NCBI RefSeq assembly: GCF_900314695.1
Contig: NZ_OMWD01000012.1
Location: 1-64,000, forward strand
DNA from: an uncultured Methanobrevibacter sp.
GTDB lineage: Archaea; Methanobacteriota; Methanobacteria; Methanobacteriales; Methanobacteriaceae
Length of the DNA: 64,000 nt
Direction: 5' to 3'
Of the stretch, positions 52,737 to 62,000 are shown piece after piece. The translations under genes and the position numbers were made by a program. Under the pieces are notes generated by a model. It did not search any database. It saw nothing but the letters and a program-made list of their open reading frames with translations, and had not been told where the DNA came from. Within the stretch, counting starts at the first letter, position 1. The number at the start of each line of letters is the position of its first letter.

Positions 52737-53678
52737 GTGAAAATGAAAGATAAAACATCCATTAACAGAAAATCAAACACAGGCGCAATCGAACGTGAAA
52801 CTAAAGTTCATGATAAAGAAGGAGACATCATGGCTATTGCATCAAGAGATGTAATTTCTATTCCTCCTTCAAAAAGTATCAAAGATACTGCTAAAGTAAT
52901 GATGGAACATGAATTTAGAAGATTACCAATTACCGACCCTGGTTCTGGTAAAGTGTTAGGTATTGTAACAGTAATGGATATATTAGACTTCTTTGGTGGA
53001 GGAAGTAAATTTAACATTATTGAGAAAAAATATGAAGACAACTTCTTAGCAGCTATCAATGAACCTGTAAGAGAAATCATGACTCGTGACGTAGTTTCAT
53101 TATCTAAAAAAGCTTCAATTGGCGAAACTATTGAAACAATGTTATCTAATCAGTTAGGTGCTATTCCTCTTGTTGATGGTGATGATAAACTTGTCGGTAT
53201 TGTAACTGAAAGGGATATTGCATTATCCTTGGCTGGTGTGGCTTCTAGAGAAACCGCACAGGATTACATGAGTACTAAAGTATTCACTACCACTCCTGGA
53301 ACTCCTCTTGAAAGTGCATGTAAAATCATGGTAAGAAACGGTTTAAGAAGAATTCCGGTTGTCGGTGGAGAAGCTGATATATCTAAAGCAGCTAAAAAAT
53401 TATTAGGTATTATTACTTCTACCGACATTATTAGATTCTTAAATGCAAAAGAATTATTCGATAATTTAAATTCCAATTTGGCTACTGATGTTTTAGAAAC
53501 AGTAATTTCAGAAATAATGGTCACTGAACCAATCACAATTGAACCAAACATGACTATTGGTGAATTGTGTGAATTATTCGCTGAAAAGAATATTGGTGGT
53601 GTTCCAGTAGTTAAAGATGATAAAGTAATGGGAATTATCACTGAAAGAGACATTTTAAGAGCAGTTAAAAGATATTAA
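52737..53678 (+). CDS. Four-CBS-domain protein
   Basis: A 313-aa protein made of two CBS pairs. The repeated units are visible: ASRDVISIPPSKSIKDTAKVMME, VREIMTRDVVSLSKKASIGETIE, AQDYMSTKVFTTTPGTPLESACKIM and ISEIMVTEPITIEPNMTIGELCEL, each ending in a GIVTxxDI-type segment. Such proteins bind AMP, ATP or SAM and act as energy sensors. It is followed 22 bases later by a second tetra-CBS protein, probably cotranscribed. Confidence 0.9.
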   Translation: MKMKDKTSINRKSNTGAIERETKVHDKEGDIMAIASRDVISIPPSKSIKDTAKVMMEHEFRRLPITDPGSGKVLGIVTVMDILDFFGGGSKFNIIEKKYEDNFLAAINEPVREIMTRDVVSLSKKASIGETIETMLSNQLGAIPLVDGDDKLVGIVTERDIALSLAGVASRETAQDYMSTKVFTTTPGTPLESACKIMVRNGLRRIPVVGGEADISKAAKKLLGIITSTDIIRFLNAKELFDNLNSNLATDVLETVISEIMVTEPITIEPNMTIGELCELFAEKNIGGVPVVKDDKVMGIITERDILRAVKRY

Positions 53679-53700
53679 ACATTTTAAAGGAGATGATAAT

Positions 53701-54501
53701 ATGCAAATTAAGAATTTGATGTCTGAGGATATAATTACTATAGATAAAGATCAAAATCTTTCTGATGCATTAAAATTATTACGTAAACATAATGTATCTC
53801 GTTTACCTGTAACCAATAACAAGCAATTAGTAGGTATTATCTCAGAAAGAGACATCGCTAATAAACTTGGTTCATCAAAATATGAGAGTATGCCTGCATC
53901 AAGACTTCATATTTCATCTGTAATGGTTAAAGATGTTATTACAGTTCCTCAAACAATGCAATTGGATGAAGTAGCAAGAATAATGTTGGATAAAGGTATT
54001 GGTTCTGTTCCAGTTACGGATGAAGATAAAATGGTTGGAATAGTATCAAAAGCAGACTTTGTTACCCTTGCCGTTGGAATTGCATTTGATAAGATTACTG
54101 TAAAAGAAATAATGTCTAAAGAGTTAACAGTTGTATCTCCAACTGAAAGAATTGTTCATGCAAGAAGACAAATGCTTGAAACTAATGTTGGAAGGTTACC
54201 TGTTGTAGATGATGATGCACTTGTTGGAATGATTACATCTAAAGATTTAATGAGAGCTTTCATTGACTTTAGGAAAAAAGTTCCGGAAAAATATCAGAAA
54301 TCTCAAATTAAAGAACTTTTAGTTGAAGACATAATGTCTATAAATCCAACTTTTGTCTCAAAAGACATGTCTATAACTGAAGTATCCAACATCATCATGG
54401 AAACTGGATTCAATGGTTTGCCAGTTGTTGAAAATGATGAAGTTGTTGGAATAATTACACAAACCGATATTTTAAGACTAATTGAAAAATTAGAATCTTA
54501 A
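53701..54501 (+). CDS. Four-CBS-domain protein
   Basis: A 266-aa protein, again four CBS units: IKNLMSEDIITIDKDQNLSDALKLL, ISSVMVKDVITVPQTMQLDEVARIM, VKEIMSKELTVVSPTERIVHARRQM and VEDIMSINPTFVSKDMSITEVSNII. It is a divergent relative of the preceding gene, with an AAAGGAGATGATAAT ribosome site. Probable ligand-sensing regulator; partner unknown. Confidence 0.9.
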   Translation: MQIKNLMSEDIITIDKDQNLSDALKLLRKHNVSRLPVTNNKQLVGIISERDIANKLGSSKYESMPASRLHISSVMVKDVITVPQTMQLDEVARIMLDKGIGSVPVTDEDKMVGIVSKADFVTLAVGIAFDKITVKEIMSKELTVVSPTERIVHARRQMLETNVGRLPVVDDDALVGMITSKDLMRAFIDFRKKVPEKYQKSQIKELLVEDIMSINPTFVSKDMSITEVSNIIMETGFNGLPVVENDEVVGIITQTDILRLIEKLES

Positions 54502-54535
54502 ATATCTTTTTTTTATTTTTTTTGGAGGGGTTCTT

Positions 54536-55339
54536 ATTTCTTTAATCTCATTTTTAGGACCTGAAGGAACATTCACTCATGAGGCAGCAAGCAACTTTGG
54601 TGATGAATTAATTCCGTTTTGTACTATTCCTGCAGTAATGGAAAGTGTGCATTCTGATGAATGCTCATATGGTGTTGTACCTATAGAAAATTCTATTGAA
54701 GGGCCTGTTGGAATTACTTTAGATCAATTAGCCCATAAATATGATTTAAAAATATTTAATGAGATTGTCATTCCAATCAATCAGAATCTGGTGGTCAATC
54801 CAGGTACTAAAATGGAAGATATTGAAGATGTGTACTCTCATGCTCAAGCCATAGCGCAATGTCAAGAATATATTAGAAATCATAAGATTCAACCTCATTA
54901 TGAGGTTAGCACTGCAAGGGCTGCCAAAAGCATTGTTGGTGATAAATCTAAAGCGGCAATCAGCAATGCAAAGGTTGTGGAATTATATGGTTTGGAAATT
55001 TTGGAATCCAATATTCAGGACATGGACAATAATGAAACCCGATTTGTAGTTCTTTCAAAAGAATATCATGAAATGACTGGAAAAGACAAAACTTCAATCA
55101 TTTTTTCAATTTATGAAGATCGCCCTGGTGGTCTGTATAATATTTTAGGCATTTTTCAAAAGAACAATATTAATCTAACTAAAATCGAATCAAGACCATC
55201 TAAAGAAGGTTTGGGCAAATATTTATTTTTTGTGGACTTTAATGGTCATATTGATGATGTTTTGGTTCAGGATATTTTAAATGAAATCAAAGAAAATACT
55301 TATTTTTTCAAAGTTTTAGGTTCTTACCCTGAATTTTAG
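54536..55339 (+). CDS. pheA: Prephenate dehydratase, apparent ATT start
   Basis: Makes phenylpyruvate in phenylalanine synthesis (267 aa from 54536). PDT domain: FLGPEGTFTHEAA, YGVVPIENSIEGPVG, HAQAIAQCQEYI and NNETRFVVLS (catalytic Thr-Arg-Phe). C-terminal ACT domain: DRPGGLYNILGIFQKNNI and KIESRPSKEG (ESRP feedback motif). The first ATG in frame (54638) would cut off the essential GPEGTFTHEA. Upstream the frame has no ATG, GTG or TTG; an ATT at 54536 lies 5 bases after a strong GGAGGGG ribosome site. The start is therefore either a rare ATT codon or a base error. Confidence 0.9.
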   Translation: MSLISFLGPEGTFTHEAASNFGDELIPFCTIPAVMESVHSDECSYGVVPIENSIEGPVGITLDQLAHKYDLKIFNEIVIPINQNLVVNPGTKMEDIEDVYSHAQAIAQCQEYIRNHKIQPHYEVSTARAAKSIVGDKSKAAISNAKVVELYGLEILESNIQDMDNNETRFVVLSKEYHEMTGKDKTSIIFSIYEDRPGGLYNILGIFQKNNINLTKIESRPSKEGLGKYLFFVDFNGHIDDVLVQDILNEIKENTYFFKVLGSYPEF

Positions 55340-55400
55340 GTAAACTTATAAATTAATATGGATATATATTATAATGTTATAATGTTCGAGGAGGGTAGGA

Positions 55401-56129
55401 ATGTCAGATGATAGAGATAGACTTCTTAATATTATGAGCAGTTTGGAAAATGATTATAGATCTGGTAAAATCTCTGCTGAGAAATATAGTTATTTTCGTT
55501 CTAAATATGAAGATAAATTAAATTCTATTGATGCTCAAGCAGCTACAAGAAGAATTAGATCTATGCAGGGAAAATCTGCTGATAATTCAAAAAATAAAAA
55601 AAGAAGTAGAAAACCTACCAATAATAAAAAGAAAGAAGAGCAGGATTTAGTTCAAAAATATATTATTAATCCCAAAAAAGGCGATGCAAAGTATAATCGT
55701 AGAGAAAAATCTTCTATGGATAGTGGAACTTTTAAATTATTGTTATTGTTAATATTGGTTGTAGGTTTCACTGCAGGTGTTGCTTACGGTGTTTTTAATT
55801 TTGATTTTGATTCAGTATCTCAAGCTAATGCAACTGGTGTTGTTAAAGATACAGCATTCCTCGAAATAAATAAAACAACTCCAACAACTCAGTCAACTTC
55901 CTATTCTAACTACAGTTCTTCTAATTCAGGTTCTGGTTATTCATCATCTAGTTCTGTTGAAACTACTTCGGATTCGTCTTCAAGTAGTTATTCCAGTTCT
56001 GATTCTGGTGCTTATTCGCCAAGTAGTTCAAGTGATAGTTCCAGTAGTTCACAGTCTGGTAGTAGTTATGACAGTGGTTCACAGTCTAGTAGTTCTTCAA
56101 GTTCCCAATCTGGAGGTAGTGGGAATTAA
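55401..56129 (+). CDS. Membrane protein with Ser-rich surface tail
   Basis: A 242-aa protein. Residues 1-60 are helical and charged (MSDDRDRLLNIMSSLENDYRSGKISAEKY, SHOCT-like), 60-105 are very basic, one membrane helix spans about 110-132 (FKLLLLLILVVGFTAGVAYGV), and the outside 110 residues are almost all Ser, Gly, Tyr and Thr with many possible O-glycosylation sites. Unknown function; likely a surface stalk. A GAGGAGGGTAGG ribosome site precedes the ATG. It may be cotranscribed with the next gene. Confidence 0.75.
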   Translation: MSDDRDRLLNIMSSLENDYRSGKISAEKYSYFRSKYEDKLNSIDAQAATRRIRSMQGKSADNSKNKKRSRKPTNNKKKEEQDLVQKYIINPKKGDAKYNRREKSSMDSGTFKLLLLLILVVGFTAGVAYGVFNFDFDSVSQANATGVVKDTAFLEINKTTPTTQSTSYSNYSSSNSGSGYSSSSSVETTSDSSSSSYSSSDSGAYSPSSSSDSSSSSQSGSSYDSGSQSSSSSSSQSGGSGN

Positions 56130-56148
56130 TTCTCAGTAAGGTGATAGT

Positions 56149-56688
56149 ATGGATGGTAGATTAATTAAGGGAAGTATTATGATTCTTTTATTGATGTTAG
56201 TTTTCGTATCAGCTGCTTGTGTTAGTGCAGAATCCAATGATACAACTGTTTTAACATTATCTAAATCAGGAATTACTATAAATTATCCTTCTAATTGGGG
56301 TTATTCTGATGCTCTTTCATCATATTCAATTATGGCTATTTCAAAAGCAGATTCTGTTGATTCATTTGGTGTAGGTCAAGTTAATATTAACATTGAAAAG
56401 AAACCGGTTGAAGGGGATTTCGCTACATTTGTAAATAGTACTTATGAACCTATGAAATACAACAACGATTATGATCTGGTGTCATCAGGTTCCACAACTA
56501 TTGCAGGCAATGATGCTTTGGAATACATTTACACTTCTAATGAGAACGGCGTTCAAAAACAACATAAGGCTGTTTGGTTTGAAAAAGGTGGACAAGCTTA
56601 TGTTTTACTTTATAGTGCTCCTTTAGATAAATTCGAATCAAATTTATATGTATTTGATTATATCGTATCTGATATTCGAATTACATAA
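56149..56688 (+). CDS. Secreted PsbP-like domain protein
   Basis: A 179-aa secreted protein: signal peptide (GSIMILLLMLVFVSAACVSA), then a beta-rich domain starting with LSKSGITINYPSNWGYSD, ending FESNLYVFDYIVSDIRIT. This resembles the PsbP/DcrB-like fold (amphipathic strand with IxxPxxW). Common in Methanobrevibacter; role unknown. It follows the Ser-rich membrane protein by 19 bases. Confidence 0.75.
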   Translation: MDGRLIKGSIMILLLMLVFVSAACVSAESNDTTVLTLSKSGITINYPSNWGYSDALSSYSIMAISKADSVDSFGVGQVNINIEKKPVEGDFATFVNSTYEPMKYNNDYDLVSSGSTTIAGNDALEYIYTSNENGVQKQHKAVWFEKGGQAYVLLYSAPLDKFESNLYVFDYIVSDIRIT

Positions 56689-56710
56689 TTTCTTTTTTTA
56701 GGGTGTTTTT

Positions 56711-57223
56711 ATGATTATATTGTGTGTTACTGGTAGTATTGCAGCTACCGAGTCTATTAAATTAGCCAGGGAATTTAGAAGGAATGATGTGGATGTTAAA
56801 TGTTTTATGAGTGATGCCGCTTGTGAAATTATTCATCCTAATGCAATGGAATTTGCAACCGGCAATAGTGTTGTAACTAAATTAACCGGAAGTATAGAAC
56901 ATGTCAAATATTCTCAAGAGGATTTAATTTTGGTTGCACCGGCTACTGCTAATACTATTTCCAAATTTGCCCATAAGATTGCTGACAATCCAATTTCAAC
57001 TTTATTAATTACTGCCCAGGGTCATGACACTCCCATTATTTTTGTTCCGTCAATGCATGATTCAATGTATAGGTCCATTAAAGAAAATATCGATAAAATT
57101 AAAGATGAAGGGTCAGCTATTTTCATTAAACCTAGGATGGATGAAGGAAAGGCAAAATTTCCATCAAAAGAAGATATTGTTCTTGAATCATTAAGGACTA
57201 TAAATTTAAATAAAAAGGATTGA
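56711..57223 (+). CDS. coaC: Phosphopantothenoylcysteine decarboxylase part of CoaBC
   Basis: FMN-dependent decarboxylase of coenzyme A synthesis (170 aa). LCVTGSIAATESIKLAREFRRNDVDVKCFMSDAA, the active-site region ILVAPATANTISKFAHKIADN and VPSMHDSMY (PAxNxxM-type motif). In most archaea it is fused to CoaB (about 400 aa in all). Here a TGA at 57221 ends it just where the CoaB frame begins, one base out of register. Confidence 0.9.
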   Translation: MIILCVTGSIAATESIKLAREFRRNDVDVKCFMSDAACEIIHPNAMEFATGNSVVTKLTGSIEHVKYSQEDLILVAPATANTISKFAHKIADNPISTLLITAQGHDTPIIFVPSMHDSMYRSIKENIDKIKDEGSAIFIKPRMDEGKAKFPSKEDIVLESLRTINLNKKD

Positions 57224-57254
57224 TATCATCAAAGGAAAGAATATTTTAATAAGT

Positions 57255-57869
57255 ATGGGTGGTACATATGAGCCCATTGATTCTGTTAGAGGCATTACCA
57301 ATAAATCTTCTGGAAAAATGGGTTTGGAACTGGCTAAACAGGCGTATATTCGTGGGACTAATTTGACTTTGGTTGTAGCTAATGTTTCTGTCAGCATCCC
57401 TTCTGTTTTTGATGTTATAAATGTTGAAACAGGCGAAGAGATGATGGATGTAATTTTAGATTTGATTCCTGATTTTGACATTTTTATTTCTACAGCTGCG
57501 GTTTCTGATTTTAAATTTAAAAAACGTTCTGATAAAAAAATAGATTCAACTAAATCATTATCTATTGATTTGAAACCAACAACTAAAATAATACGTCAGA
57601 TTAAAAAAATCAATCCTGATATTTTTTTGGTTGGCTTTAAGGCTGAATTTAACATATCTCGTGATGAGATGATTAAATGTGCAAGAAAACAGATTTCTGA
57701 TGCAGGAACTGATTTGGTAATAGCTAATGATATCTCTTCTGATGATTGCCATTTCGGATCTGATAAAAATGAAGTCCTGCTTGTTGATGATGAGGTTGTA
57801 TCTGTTCCTCTAGCTTCAAAAAAGCAGATTGCAAAAATCATTTTTGATGAGATTTCTAAAAGATTATAG
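57255..57869 (+). CDS. coaB: Phosphopantothenate-cysteine ligase part of CoaBC
   Basis: CoaB domain (204 aa from ATG 57255): MGGTYEPIDSVRGITNKSSGKMGLELA, FISTAAVSDFK and VGFKAEF, VIANDISS. The ATG falls inside the first beta strand; upstream in frame is RIDIIKGKNILIS, which completes the normal KGKxxLIT-type start, with no ATG, GTG or TTG. If the run of five A at 57212-57216 had four, coaC and coaB would read as one 390-residue protein. So this is either a frameshifted coaBC or a separate gene starting at an ATT/ATA. Confidence 0.88.
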   Translation: MGGTYEPIDSVRGITNKSSGKMGLELAKQAYIRGTNLTLVVANVSVSIPSVFDVINVETGEEMMDVILDLIPDFDIFISTAAVSDFKFKKRSDKKIDSTKSLSIDLKPTTKIIRQIKKINPDIFLVGFKAEFNISRDEMIKCARKQISDAGTDLVIANDISSDDCHFGSDKNEVLLVDDEVVSVPLASKKQIAKIIFDEISKRL

Positions 57870-59038
57870 TTACATGTACGTGTATCTGTAAATAATATTA
57901 TTTTTTTGATTGTATTTTTATATTTTTAAAATATTGATTAATTATTTTGATATGGTTTTTTGTAAACTATAATTTATTTAATCGTAATTTTAATATTTTT
58001 GCCATTATGTTTGGGGTTGGTTTTCGAAAATCACTTGAAAATTATTTTATTTCAAATTTCTTTTTTTCATGTTTGAAGTGCAAATCTATGTTGTTTTTGC
58101 AATGTTTTTTTCGTAGTTAAGGTAATATTAATTTTAATTTGAAAAGTTATTTGATTTAATTTTTTGATTAAAAATATAATTTTCTAAGCAAATTAGGGCA
58201 TAGGTAAGTAATACTTTTTTAAATAAAATAAGCAAATTAATCTTTGAAAAAAAATTTTTTAAAAATAAGTATTTCAATAAAATAAGTTCATGCCTTTAGG
58301 CGTTAGTTAAATGGAGTGATTAATAGAGTGAATCAACCTAAAGGACGTTTCAATGAACTTTTATTTTATTTGCATTAGCATTTATTATATTTAATTTTAT
58401 AGTATAAAAAGCTATCTGGGTAATACTTTTTGGTGATTTTTGTAGTATTTTTTTACTTTTCTCAGAGCTATTTTTTAGTGGATTATCACTCAAAAAGTGG
58501 GTGATTTTTTCAAAGATTTTTCTTGCATTGACAATGCATTATTGTCTTTTTTGTGGTGGTGTTGTTTTAAGTTTTGGTTATTTTTAAATAATTTATCTTA
58601 ATATTTCTTTTTATATTGGGTGGATTTTGATTTGGGATTTAATGTGGTTTGGGTTTTGAATAGTTGTGTTGTTGCATCACTGATTATTTGTTATAGTTGA
58701 TAAAATTTTTGAATGTTTTTCATCATCCAATTTTTAAGGTGTTGATATTAATTGAAGTATCAGAAGTATACTTTTTGGGTTATTGATTAATATTCTTTCT
58801 TTTTTTCCAACCCATAAAAAATTAAATTTATATGAACTTTTTGATTTTTATTTTGAATTAAAAAACTTATTATTTTTTCTTTAAATTTGATATGTGGGGT
58901 TAATTTTGGAATTAATTCTTATTTTGTTGGTATTATATATTTGTCTTTTTGTATGGTGAAAATAGTAATTTTTGTAAAATTTGAAAGACAATTGCTTGCT
59001 GCACTAGAAAAAAAGAAGAATATAGATGCGTGTTGCAC
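57870..59038. other. 1.2-kb noncoding stretch
   Basis: Extremely AT-rich region between coaB and the 3' end of the giant adhesin gene. Apart from the inverted repeat at 58276-58370 nothing gene-like was recognised. The open frame at 58887-59081 overlaps the adhesin and lacks a ribosome site. Confidence 0.6.
58276..58370. repeat. Complex inverted repeat, possible structured RNA
   Basis: AATAAAATAAGTTCAT (58276-58291) pairs with ATGAACTTTTATTTTATT (58353-58370) apart from a 2-base bulge, and CCTTTAGG (58293-58300) pairs with CCTAAAGG (58337-58344). Seven unpaired bases on the right separate the two stems. The apical loop has two GAGTGA(T/A)T copies. No protein is encoded. Confidence 0.5.
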
Positions 59039-62000
59039 CTACTTGATTTTAATTTTAATGTTTTTGGTTGCTTTTTTGTAGTAGTTGTTTCCTTTATATT
59101 TGATAACTGCTTTGTAAGTTCCTTTTTTAGTTATTTTGGTAATAAATGTTGCTTTGCCTTTGCTGTTGGTTTTGGCTGTGTATGTTTTACCTTTAACTTT
59201 TAATGTGACTTTTGCTTTTTTCATTGCTTTGTTTTTGCTGTTTTTTAGGGTTATTGTGTATTTTTTGGTTTTTGCAGTTCTTTTGAATGTTTTTGCTTTA
59301 GCGGTTATTTTTGTTTTTTCCTTGTTGATGGTAATTTTGACGGTTTTGCTTATTGGGTTGTAATTATTGTTTTCAATTTTAATTACCATGTTCTTTTTAC
59401 CTGCTTTTGCGGTTTTTAGGATTTTTGCGGTTAATTTTATTGAAGTAACTCCATTTTTGATGGTGGCAGTTCCAATCTTTTTGCCGTTTAGTGTAAAGGT
59501 TACTTTAACGCCATTGTTTACATTTTTGAAGATAACTTTGTATGTTCTGCCGTAGTTGATGACATATGCTGCATTTTTTGCATTAATTGTAATGTCTTTT
59601 TTATTCACGGTGAAATTAACAGGAATTTGTGCTCTTGACATGTTATTGTCAATGTATGTAACATTTGCATTGTAAGTTCCGGCATTTAATTTAGGAATAA
59701 CAAGTGTTGCGATTCCATCTTTTACATCTTCATCATATTCAACACCATTAACATTAACAACAACTTTACCTCCGTTCAATGGGGATATGGCACTGCTTTT
59801 TACCTGAACTTTAATGTTGACGTCAGTGCCGTAAACAACATCTTTAGCTTCAAGAATTTTCATGCTTATTGTATCGTTTACCAATGGAACATCACTTGTA
59901 ACGTTATTTAAAGTTATTTTGGCACCTGGGTTGACATCAATGCAATTTTCACCATTGCTGATGAATTCAGAATTGCTGATTGCCATATCTCTTTCGGTTT
60001 TAATTGATTTACCTTCAGTTGCATTATTTTCAGTAAATTTAGTGTTGTTTATATTTGTTTCGCCGTCATTGTGTATTGCTCCACCATATGTTGCACTGTT
60101 TTGCTCAAAGATTGAATCAGTTATTGTCAAAGTACTGTTTAAAGTATCGATTGCTCCACCATATGTTGTTGCACTGTTGTTGTCAAATGTGCAGTCTATT
60201 ATTTTGCAGTTGCTTGCATTGACTATTTCTATTGCGCCTCCTCTTCCTATTACGTGGTTGTTTTTAAATGTGGATTCTATTATTTTTCCTTCAGTTCCAC
60301 TATCCCAAAATATGGCTCCGCCATAAGATGCATTACCGTTAATGAAATTGATATTTTTCAGGGTGACATTGTTTGCGGTAATATTGAATATTCTTGCAAG
60401 TCCTGCTCCGTCGATGGTGTGTCCTTTCCCGTCAATTGTGAAATTGTCTTTGGCGATGACAATTCCATTTATAAATTCCGCATCGATATCTGTATATGCA
60501 TAATCATTTGTTAATTCAAGATAATTTTCGTGGTTTTCGATTTGATGGGAAAGCATTGTGAATGTTTCATTGTTAAGCACTGTGAACGCTTTGATGCATG
60601 CTACCTGTAAGGCGTTTTCTTCCTCGTTATTCCAGTTATAATCATAGAGGTCAGTCCAGTTTGCACTGTCAAAGCTTATAAATGATGTGTTTTCGCTGTA
60701 AAATTTATTGACATACAGTCTCCCTTCACAGATAGGGACGCTGGCATTCTTGTGATTGATTTGGAATTCTATTTCAAAAACATCACCAATTTCCAATGGG
60801 ATGACCTTTCCAAGTTCAATTGTCCAATATCCTGATTTTGAAAATCCTGATTTACTTAATTTTAAAGCATTGTTGACATAAACTGATAAATTCCAAAAGC
60901 TATCTTCCTTGAAATATGTGGATGCTCCTGCTAAAAGTTCATTGTTGGTTGCATTGAATCTGTTTTTATACCATACTGTATCATTTGGGGTATTGATGAA
61001 ATCAGTTTGTGCCTGATCGTACTGATAATTTTTCTCGTATTTTATTGTACTGTTGAATATGATTACGGATGTGCCTAAAAAGTCTAATTTTGAAGGGCAG
61101 GAGGTATCATAATATGAAACATAGAAATAACCGTCTTCTCCCCACTCAGAGCCCCAACTGTTTTTACAAATCCATGCGCCCAGTCCTGGAGCATTAGGTA
61201 TTTCCATTGTGTCATTCCAACCTACAATAACAATTTCATGATTGGAATAAATGGATTCATTGTAATACTGCTTAATAGAATTTGTTGAATAGATAGCGGA
61301 TACTACTCCTCCATATTTCATTATCGCTTTTTTGATTTCATCATTATCTGTGAAGTTATCTCTTTTAATGTTTAAAATATTCTGGACGTGCAATACACTA
61401 TCAAACAAATTTGAATATCGACTAATCTCTATATACGGATCATCCTCTTCCAAAACGGGACCTAACCAGCTTACAAGGTAACCTATGTGTGTATATGGAA
61501 ATCCTCCATAATTTGGTTCATAAATCCAGCCGAATGGTGATGTGTTACTTGCAATGTTTTTCATGTTGTTTTCTGAAAGGTCCAGTAATAAATTATGTGA
61601 TTTTAAAACATTTGACTCCAATCCTCCAATTGCTGCAAAAGCCCAGCAGTTACCCTCATCCATCTGGTCCTTAACGGAAGTGGTCTGATTTAAGTCAGCT
61701 AAATTGTAATACTGAGGGATGTAATCAGCATCAGTATAATTGCCTATGAAAAATGTGTAATTTCTGCTGATAATTATTAGATTATCCATATCATATGAAA
61801 TGTAATTGACATATATGGTTTTATTTTCTTTCGCTGAATTATTCTCATAATTATTTTTTGAAAAATCTTGAGTTGATTTGGAAACGATATAAATTGCACT
61901 GCCATAACCGCTGGCATTATTGTTCTTGAAGGTATTGTTTTCAATCAGCACGTTATGCATGTCTGTTAGATATATTGCAGATCCAAAATTACCAGTATTT

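Noticed and set aside
58340..58360. Possible CRISPR repeat (GTTTCAATGAAC)
   Set aside because: Only a single copy, no spacers, no cas genes; the string is part of an inverted repeat.
58887..59081. Plus-strand open frame of 64 codons
   Set aside because: Overlaps the 3' end of the giant adhesin, no ribosome site, low-complexity hydrophobic composition.
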